NCBI GenBank assembly: GCA_023485405.1
Contig: JAMCZU010000027.1
Span: forward strand, 1 to 32,121
From: Patescibacteria group bacterium
GTDB taxonomy: Bacteria; Patescibacteriota; UBA1384; UBA12157; JAENIV01
Reading direction: 5' to 3'
Length of the DNA: 32,121 bases
Shown: positions 26,161 through 32,121 of the stretch, piece by piece
Layout: each line of letters opens with the position of its first letter
Numbering within the stretch: position 1 is the first letter of the stretch
Program-made: the position numbers and the translations under genes
The notes under the pieces: model-generated
Databases searched by the model: none
The model's input: only the letters and a program-made list of their open reading frames with translations
What the model was told of the DNA's origin: nothing

Positions 26161-26290
26161 GGCCTAACCCTTAAGTTTTCTTAAGGCATGGCAATAAAAC
26201 CTATAAGAGATTTTAAGCTCGTCGTCAGAGCACTCTTATAGGTCGTATCTCGAAAGGGATATGGGTGATCGCAAGATCATCGCTGGCGGC
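26161..26290 (+). ncRNA. candidate structured RNA with four successive hairpins, two capped by GNRA tetraloops
   Basis: GCC-taac-CCTTAA-gttttc-TTAAGG-cat-GGC; ACCTATAAGAG/CTCTTATAGGT; TATCTC-GAAA-GGGATA; GGTGATC-GCAA-GATCATC. Confidence 0.55.
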
Positions 26291-26331
26291 GGGCTTTTTG
26301 TATTCCGACGTCCTAAATTCGATCAAAAAAA

Positions 26332-26730
26332 ATGAATATTGAAACCGTAGAACAATTTATCAAAAGAAAAAACGATTCATTCACAAAGAAAAATACTATT
26401 AATGTCAAAGATATTGGCAGAAACGGTAGGCATTTTTTTGTGCGAGAAGCTTGGACATTTATGCCTCAAGGAAACATGTCGGATAAGGTTTTTGTTATTG
26501 AGCGTCTAAGAAAAGATTCATATGAGGGCGAATTGTCTTATAAAGATAGTTGGAACAGGGGTGATATTGAGTATCGAGTTGGATATTATATTGTTGGTAA
26601 AATTGGTCGAGCCAACGGACGCTGGATTTGGGGTCAATTCTGTCCCATCATCCCAGCGGAAGATTTTATTAAATTATTAGAAAAAGCCAAAGAAGAAGGC
26701 ACAATAAAATTTGATAGAAAGGAAACATAA
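26332..26730 (+). CDS. hypothetical protein (132 aa)
   Basis: ATG ORF, ends abutting the next gene. Confidence 0.65.
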   Translation: MNIETVEQFIKRKNDSFTKKNTINVKDIGRNGRHFFVREAWTFMPQGNMSDKVFVIERLRKDSYEGELSYKDSWNRGDIEYRVGYYIVGKIGRANGRWIWGQFCPIIPAEDFIKLLEKAKEEGTIKFDRKET

Positions 26731-27290
26731 TGAGCGAACAAAAAAAGGGGATGTCAACTTTAGCAAAATTCGGCATTGGTTGCGGAGGCTTTATAGTTTT
26801 AATCATTATTATCGCTGTGATTTCTTTCAGTGGATCTTCAACTACGACACCAAGCTCTAATGGCAATCAAAACCAAAATAAACAAACGGAAGCTAAAAAA
26901 GAGTTTGCCCTCGGAGAGACAATTAATCTTAAAGACCATCAATTAGTGGTGAGCAATTTAGATGCCAATTATCAAACCGGTAATCCATATGAAAAGCCCC
27001 AAAGCCCAGATAACAGTTTTGTAATAGTAGATATTGCTGTTACCAATACAGGAAATAGGGATTTATTGGTTAATGATTGGGGTTTCAAATTGGAAGATGA
27101 AACGGGTACTCAAAGAAACACGTCATGGTTTTCTGGCGTTGATGGGCTATTACAATCAGTTACTCTTTCGCCGAATGGTAAAACATCGGGAAAGCTGGCT
27201 TTTGAAGCTAAAACGGGTAGTAGCAAATTAATCCTCCACTATTCTGGAAATATATCAAGCGGTGGTGAAATAACAATTAAATTAAAATAA
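26730..27290 (+). CDS. DUF4352-type membrane-anchored protein
   Basis: N-terminal TM, low-complexity linker, FALGETINLKDHQLVVSNL...NSFVIVDIAVTNTGNRDLLVNDWGFKLEDETG. Confidence 0.8.
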   Translation: MSEQKKGMSTLAKFGIGCGGFIVLIIIIAVISFSGSSTTTPSSNGNQNQNKQTEAKKEFALGETINLKDHQLVVSNLDANYQTGNPYEKPQSPDNSFVIVDIAVTNTGNRDLLVNDWGFKLEDETGTQRNTSWFSGVDGLLQSVTLSPNGKTSGKLAFEAKTGSSKLILHYSGNISSGGEITIKLK

Positions 27291-27303
27291 TCCATAAATC
27301 TTA

Positions 27304-28785
27304 TTATCTTGGACCGGCGTACCAAGGAGGTGGACCGTCGATAATAGTTAATCTTGGCTCAGATTTGGAGTTTTCTTCAATAATTTTTATCACAACCATG
27401 GTGAAGGCGTCGACCATGTCGTCATGAGGCACGCTGCCAAAATATACCATTTGATCAACAAATTCCACGGCGCCATATCTAGGAATAAGAACAACGCCAT
27501 TAAATATTACGGGAATTGTTCGTTTTAGACGGATATCTTTTCCCTCATGAATCGGTACTTCCTCAGCTTCTACTCCCTCATGTCTTAACTGTTCTATAAT
27601 CGAGCTTTGATAACCAACTGATTCGATATATTTGGTAATATATTCACCGGAATTTGCGTCCCGATCTAGTGTTTTTAATCTTTCAATACTTTCTCTGAAA
27701 TCTAACTTTTCGTTGATAATATATGGCAAGACGAAGATCCTCATATTCTCGTCATAACCATAAACTCTACAGATTATAACCGCAGTGTAATCATTTTTCC
27801 CACCTTTTTTAAGAGCCAGATCGACTCCACAATAGGTGCCCCGGTAGGGCATATCAGGATCGTCGTTTCTGGGTAGCTCGTCATAACGGTGAATCCATTC
27901 GGGATGAATTATTTGATCAACCTCAGGCAAAATGTGGAGTAAATATTCTTGTTCGAAAACGCGATCGCCAACACTATGACGTAATTCTTCAATTGATTCT
28001 GGATTTGGATACATCCCCGGCCACATACATTTTTCTTCCTCATCAATTAAAGGAAATTCTTTATATAAACCACCTCGCTTATTTTTTAGTATTTCCTCAT
28101 TTAACCGACGAACTAGACAATCTTCGTGTAATAGATTTGATATTACAATAATCTTGGTATTTAAATTACCCATTGGTACTATATCTCGGCAAAACCAGTT
28201 GAACATTTTATCTCTATTATCCGGGTTTTTCACACCCTCTAAATCCTCAAGATCGTCGCAAACTACAACATCGGGTCGGTGAGAACCGTGAATCATTCCG
28301 CGTAAACTCTGACCAGAGGAAACACACATTATTCTTGCTTTGTATCTTGCAACAACCACGGTTAACGCACCCCATTTGTCGTCGCCGTAAAGTGGCCCAA
28401 AATCTTTTTTTAATAACTCATTATTTTCAAGTTCTTCTCGGATATTTGCCATTCGCATTTCTGCTTGTTGTTGATCTTTGCAAATGATTAAAATAAATTT
28501 CTTCTTCTGCTCGCCAATAATACTCCATATAGGGTAAACCAAATCCATCATTGTGGTCTTACCTGATTGACGGAAACTAACAATTAAGGCAAGTTTAATC
28601 GACTCATCGCGGGCAATTTCTAAGATTTCTTTTTGGAAAGGAGCGATTTCAAATTGAGGGTCACGAGGGAGATAAATATAGAAAAACCAATAGGGGCTTT
28701 GCATTGCTAAATGGATTCTAAAGTTCCTATCTTTAATAATCCGTTCGTTTATTTCTTCATTTGGCGTTTTCATCCTTGTCCTCAT
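27304..28785 (-). CDS. phage terminase large subunit
   Basis: Walker A-like SFRQSGKTTMMD, Walker B VVVCDDLED, nuclease GVDLALKKGGKNDYTAVI and HDDMVDAFTMV. Confidence 0.93.
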   Translation of the reverse strand: MRTRMKTPNEEINERIIKDRNFRIHLAMQSPYWFFYIYLPRDPQFEIAPFQKEILEIARDESIKLALIVSFRQSGKTTMMDLVYPIWSIIGEQKKKFILIICKDQQQAEMRMANIREELENNELLKKDFGPLYGDDKWGALTVVVARYKARIMCVSSGQSLRGMIHGSHRPDVVVCDDLEDLEGVKNPDNRDKMFNWFCRDIVPMGNLNTKIIVISNLLHEDCLVRRLNEEILKNKRGGLYKEFPLIDEEEKCMWPGMYPNPESIEELRHSVGDRVFEQEYLLHILPEVDQIIHPEWIHRYDELPRNDDPDMPYRGTYCGVDLALKKGGKNDYTAVIICRVYGYDENMRIFVLPYIINEKLDFRESIERLKTLDRDANSGEYITKYIESVGYQSSIIEQLRHEGVEAEEVPIHEGKDIRLKRTIPVIFNGVVLIPRYGAVEFVDQMVYFGSVPHDDMVDAFTMVVIKIIEENSKSEPRLTIIDGPPPWYAGPR

Positions 28786-29215
28786 CTTTCATTTCTTGTA
28801 GGTCAGGTACCGGAACCATGACCGGTTCTGGCGCTGCTAATTCCAAAGCTTTTTTAATCAAATCTTCTTGCTCAGCTGTTAAAGACAGGGGTTCATTACT
28901 TTTAGCCGACACTTCAAGTTTATTAATAAATTTGGGATTTCTGTGATTTAACCAGTAGAAAACTGCTTGGAGATTGCCATTTTGAATTGCGGCCAGTAGT
29001 TGACTTTCGGCCAAGTCTGAAACAATACCGGCGCCTTCTTCGATAGCCACTTCGACGCTCAAAGCAAATTCCTCATCCTCATGAATCCAGCGATAGTATG
29101 TCGATCGACCAACCTCACATTTCTTACAAGCGATTTCGACAATTGGTGTTTGTTTGAGCTGCTCGATGATCTGATTTTTTTGTTTTTGTTGACGGTGTTC
29201 AATAGTATTACTCAT
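28757..29215 (-). CDS. phage terminase small subunit-like HTH protein
   Basis: TPIVEIACKKCEVGRSTYYRWIHEDEEFALSVEVAIEEGAGIVSDLAESQLLAAIQNGNLQAVFYWLNHRNPKF; overlaps the terL start. Confidence 0.8.
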   Translation of the reverse strand: MSNTIEHRQQKQKNQIIEQLKQTPIVEIACKKCEVGRSTYYRWIHEDEEFALSVEVAIEEGAGIVSDLAESQLLAAIQNGNLQAVFYWLNHRNPKFINKLEVSAKSNEPLSLTAEQEDLIKKALELAAPEPVMVPVPDLQEMKDEDKDENAK

Positions 29216-29228
29216 TTCAAACCCCTTT

Positions 29229-30563
29229 CTAATTCATTTTTATTGGTTTAGTGTGGGTTAGTATCTCGATGCGTCGTAGGATTACCTGCGCATAAGTTGG
29301 ACTTTTCTCAATTAGATAACAACGGCGTTTCATTTTAAGCGCGGCGGCTGCCGTGCTGCCTGAACCCCCAAAGGGTTCAATAATTAAGTCATTTCTTCGA
29401 GTTAAAACCTTGATGTATGGTATGAGAATTTCCAACGGTTTTACGCCGAAAATGATCGATTGCCCCGAAGATTTTTCGTCAGCTGCATTATATTCAATGA
29501 AATCTGTGGGACAAATCGCTTTTCCTTTTCCGTAATTTTCCCAGTGTGGTTTTCCGGAAATTGCGTAAAGAGCGGTAGAATACTCTTCCTGAAGCCCATC
29601 TTTTTCAATTTCTAGGTTGTACTTGATATCTTGACCCTTAGAAGCTCCAACCATGGCTATATCATGCTTTGAAAAGAACCTATATTTTGAAGCAAAAGCC
29701 TGATTGCGATTAGGCAAATGCCAGACAATCATGTTTTTTACGGACCAATGTTTCTCAATTTCGCCCCAAATGTTTCGGAGGTTGCGCCAGTTTTCGTAGA
29801 CTATAATGCTAAATGATTCTTTTTGAATCTTAGCGACATTTTTCATCCAAAGTTCGGTAAAGTTTTCCGGCAAAACGTCAGTCTCTAAATATCTTCTATT
29901 TCGTTTCGAGCCAAAACCCAAAGTTGGTTTACCGTGACGCTTGGCGTTTAAGTAATCGAGCTGATATGGGGGATCGGTGAGGCAAAGATCGGCGCGTTCG
30001 TTCCCCATAAGTTTTAAGACATCGGCTTCAATGGTGCTGTCGCCGCAAAGTAATTTGAATTGATTCTCACCGATAGTGTAAATATCTCCTTTTTGCACTG
30101 TGATTTTTTGAATGTCTAATTTTTTCAATTCTTTTTCCAAATCCCAATTTTCCGGTGTATTTTCAATGCCAAAGATGTCGTCAAGTGCCTCTGAATCAAA
30201 CCCAATATCAGTGAGAAGATTCTCATCAAAAGCCTTAAGCAAATCAAAATCAAACTCTCCTAAATTTTTATTGAGACGAATATTAAGTTCTTTCTCTTTT
30301 TCAATATCTGGAATTTGGATGTAAACTACCGGAACTTCGGTATAGCCCAAATCCTTAGCTATTTTTAACCTGAAATGGCCGCCAATTACAATGTTTTTGC
30401 GATTCTCGGCACCATTTACCAGTAGGGCATCGACCAGCCCATACTTTTTGATACTCTCGGTCAGATCACTGACTGCCTTGTCTGACCACCGGCGTGGATT
30501 GTATACGCTCGGTTTTAAGTCTTTAACCGGCACATACACAACCTTCAGTTGTTCTTGAGGCAT
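29229..30563 (-). CDS. ParB-like nuclease domain fused to DNA methyltransferase
   Basis: VKDLKPSVYNPRRWSDKAVSDLTESIKKYGLVDALLVN...VIGGHFRLKIAKDLGY; LCLTDPPYQLDY; EPFGGSGSTAAAALKMKRRCYLIEKSP. Confidence 0.92.
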   Translation of the reverse strand: MPQEQLKVVYVPVKDLKPSVYNPRRWSDKAVSDLTESIKKYGLVDALLVNGAENRKNIVIGGHFRLKIAKDLGYTEVPVVYIQIPDIEKEKELNIRLNKNLGEFDFDLLKAFDENLLTDIGFDSEALDDIFGIENTPENWDLEKELKKLDIQKITVQKGDIYTIGENQFKLLCGDSTIEADVLKLMGNERADLCLTDPPYQLDYLNAKRHGKPTLGFGSKRNRRYLETDVLPENFTELWMKNVAKIQKESFSIIVYENWRNLRNIWGEIEKHWSVKNMIVWHLPNRNQAFASKYRFFSKHDIAMVGASKGQDIKYNLEIEKDGLQEEYSTALYAISGKPHWENYGKGKAICPTDFIEYNAADEKSSGQSIIFGVKPLEILIPYIKVLTRRNDLIIEPFGGSGSTAAAALKMKRRCYLIEKSPTYAQVILRRIEILTHTKPIKMN

Positions 30564-30581
30564 AATGCCTCCTTTCTTTTG

Positions 30582-30596
30582 GCGAGCAAAGCTCGC
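30582..30596 (-). promoter_or_regulatory. hairpin immediately upstream of the methyltransferase SD
   Basis: GCGAGC-TTT-GCTCGC on the minus strand, followed by CAAAAGAAAGGAGGCATTATG. Confidence 0.55.
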
Positions 30597-30621
30597 AATT
30601 ATTACTTACTTTTTAAAACAC

Positions 30622-30679
30622 AAAAAAATCCGATGTTTTCATTCGGGCCTCAAAGGGCCTCATCGGACTTCAAAGAGTC
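30622..30679 (-). promoter_or_regulatory. attenuator-like leader: terminator hairpin plus twin hairpins with identical hexaloops
   Basis: Minus strand TCCGATG...CATCGGA-TTTTTTT; GACT-CTTTGA-AGTC and GGCC-CTTTGA-GGCC. Confidence 0.6.
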
Positions 30680-30732
30680 TTAATTTAATATTTTATTGTT
30701 GAAATTACGAGTTATCTTCTAACCTTGCTTAC

Positions 30733-30762
30733 ATTATACCATATTTCTTGTTATATTGTCAA
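30733..30762 (-). promoter_or_regulatory. consensus promoter for methyltransferase-terS-terL operon (TTGACA-18-TATAAT)
   Basis: TTGACA at 30762-30757, TATAAT at 30738-30733 on the minus strand. Confidence 0.75.
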
Positions 30763-30877
30763 ATCTTGGGGCATTAAATCTTATAGCCATACCAAATAGT
30801 TGATTGTAATTGACAAATATAATAGGTGTAATTACAGGTATTAAATTACAATAAATGACAAGAACTGACAGAAGGTA

Positions 30878-30906
30878 TTGACAAAATATATATAGTATGC
30901 TATGCT
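30878..30906 (+). promoter_or_regulatory. sigma70-like promoter TTGACA-17-TATGCT
   Basis: Boxes at 30878-30883 and 30901-30906. Confidence 0.65.
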
Positions 30907-30912
30907 TATTCA

Positions 30913-31178
30913 TTGCCGTAAAGTTTTTGCTGGTCTTCTCACTGTTAAGGACCAAAGCTCTGGCGAGGACAGAGTCTCCGATATTAAATCGGAGGAGACG
31001 TAAGATTGACCCTTGTGGTCTATATCCCAAGTTTCTCCTTTAAGGATGGATCGGTTAAGCTTTATGCGAATGGTTTAAAGTAACAAAATCGGGAATAAAT
31101 TTAAGATTATAAGCCCGCGTTATTACTTTAAGGCATCCACTTGGGAAGGGCTGGGTGCCCAGTGAGCCGAAATAAACT
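30913..31178 (+). ncRNA. candidate long structured leader RNA or ncRNA
   Basis: Stems TGGTC/GACCA, CTCTG/CAGAG, CTCCGAT/ATCGGAG, TTAAAGTAA/TTACTTTAA, GGC+CACT(t)GGG/CCCAGTG+GCC downstream of a promoter and upstream of ORF 31188. Confidence 0.55.
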
Positions 31179-31187
31179 TTCGACTTA

Positions 31188-31646
31188 GTGGAGCATCTTA
31201 TCGCAAAGGTGGTGAAAACAATACAACCAGTCGAAAAACGAATAAAGCAAAGAATGGACAAGGCGTTTGCCATAATCCAACGTCTTAACGTCCGTATGCC
31301 AGTAAAAGGCAGACGTGACGAAAAGATAATCAAGGAGTTATGGAACGACTTGTTTCTTCTCAAAGAGGACGTTCTTCGTGAATACAAGCCAGCTTTCAAG
31401 AGGGCGAAACGGCTCTTTGATGAAGGGTGGCGCATCGAAGATACATCCAAAGAAGAGTATTACGGGGTTAAATGCACCCTGTATCACAACGGCGACACTT
31501 ACGAAGTCTACGATGACGGCTGCAATGTGTTTGGGTACTGGGAGCAAATCTTCAAGCACCTGGGCATAGAGGGCATCAAGTCCGGCTTCTATGGCATCGC
31601 CTGTGTCCGCTATCTCTTCGACCTCACGGCTGAGGAGAAGAAGTAG
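31188..31646 (+). CDS. hypothetical protein (152 aa or shorter; start uncertain)
   Basis: Open frame with GTG start, amphipathic basic N-terminus, terminator downstream; no family recognised. Confidence 0.6.
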   Translation: MEHLIAKVVKTIQPVEKRIKQRMDKAFAIIQRLNVRMPVKGRRDEKIIKELWNDLFLLKEDVLREYKPAFKRAKRLFDEGWRIEDTSKEEYYGVKCTLYHNGDTYEVYDDGCNVFGYWEQIFKHLGIEGIKSGFYGIACVRYLFDLTAEEKK

Positions 31647-31653
31647 TGGCTTT

Positions 31654-31681
31654 GGGGCTCGGTTTCTGCCGTGCCCCTTTA
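31654..31681 (+). terminator. intrinsic terminator
   Basis: GGGGC-t-CGG-tttctg-CCG-t-GCCCC followed by TTTAATTT. Confidence 0.7.
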
Positions 31682-31737
31682 ATTTAAAAAATGTTGTAGC
31701 TATAATAATATTAAGAGGGAAACTATTGGGAGGCAAA

Positions 31738-32121
31738 ATGCTTTCGATTTTAGAAAAATTAGGGCTATCGGAAAAAGAAGCTAAAGTTTATTTAGCTACT
31801 TTAGAATTAGCCCAAGATACAGTTCAAAACATTGCTAAAAAAGCAGGTGTTAATCGTCCGACCACCTACTTTATTTTAAAGAAATTAATGCAATTAGGTC
31901 TAATTAGTACTCTTGAGAAGGGTAAAAAAACGTTGTTTATCGCTGAAAATCCTAAAGAATTGGAGAATTTATTAGATGAGAGGGTGCGAGATATTGAACG
32001 TGGTAGAAAAGAATTAAAAGACAATATGAATCAGTTGCTAGCGATTTATAATATTAAGCAAGGAAAACCGATAGTGAAATATTTTGAAGGGCTTGATGGT
32101 TTAGAAGCAATGGATAGATAT
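31738..32121 (+). CDS. TrmB-family transcriptional regulator, 3' truncated by window
   Basis: MLSILEKLGLSEKEAKVYLATLELAQDTVQNIAKKAGVNRPTTYFILKKLMQLGLIS; open to the window end; SD gggagg. Confidence 0.88.
   Translation, partial: MLSILEKLGLSEKEAKVYLATLELAQDTVQNIAKKAGVNRPTTYFILKKLMQLGLISTLEKGKKTLFIAENPKELENLLDERVRDIERGRKELKDNMNQLLAIYNIKQGKPIVKYFEGLDGLEAMDRY

Larger units (their letters stand above)
24430..30770. mobile_element. candidate compact integrated phage-like/satellite element next to tRNA-Ser; boundaries uncertain
   Basis: Serine recombinase, TerL, TerS, ParB-methyltransferase and two small genes between tRNA-Ser and the 30.77 kb intergenic region; no structural phage genes. Confidence 0.6.

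Noticed and set aside
26270-26300. HDV-ribozyme-like string cgctggcggcgggc
   Set aside because: No complementary P1 strand upstream and no plausible double pseudoknot.
30628-30668. Hammerhead-ribozyme-like core on the minus strand (CCGATGA-GGCC-CTTTGA-GGCC-CGAA)
   Set aside because: Conserved U4 is C, there is an extra C before GAA, and the flanking stem plus T7 is better explained as a terminator/attenuator.
30734-31030. Minus-strand ORF 30734-31030 (98 aa)
   Set aside because: Overlaps promoters and the structured leader on the other strand; no SD and no recognisable protein features.
1-32121. CRISPR array
   Set aside because: No regularly spaced direct repeats with unique spacers; the repeats present are palindromic AT-rich elements.
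1-32121. UGA recoding (as in some CPR lineages)
   Set aside because: Several well-defined genes end in TGA at the expected length (MBL gene at 9387, histidine kinase at 17247).

Overview
AT-rich bacterial window using the standard code (TGA is used as stop). Gene content and organisation resemble a Patescibacteria/CPR-type genome; that taxonomic statement is inference. Housekeeping backbone: DUF2207-like end, four-helix-bundle protein, lepB, rpsT, DHH phosphoesterase, rpsO, pnp, two nucleotidyltransferases, RNase Z-like MBL, family-4 UDG, RNase J, LuxR-type mini-HTH, ftsK, GAF/PAS histidine kinase plus response regulator, pilin-like protein, RodZ-like protein, recA, recX, PEP synthase, tRNA-Ser(GGA), and a TrmB-family regulator at the right edge. 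Between tRNA-Ser and about 30.77 kb lies an apparently compact integrated element: large serine recombinase, two small proteins, TerL, TerS and a ParB-methyltransferase, with no portal, capsid or tail genes. The most interesting signals are: this terminase-bearing mini-element; several candidate structured RNAs with recognisable promoters (minus strand 11.81-12.00 kb; 26.16-26.29 kb; 30.91-31.18 kb; attenuator-like leader 30.57-30.73 kb; SD-sequestering leader 23.79-23.92 kb); a duplicated pnp 3' tail bracketing a nucleotidyltransferase gene; an apparent AUU start codon for PEP synthase; an in-frame palindromic insertion inside PEP synthase; and a family of AT-rich palindromic intergenic repeats. 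All calls come from reading the sequence and the supplied ORF track; no database search or folding program was run.
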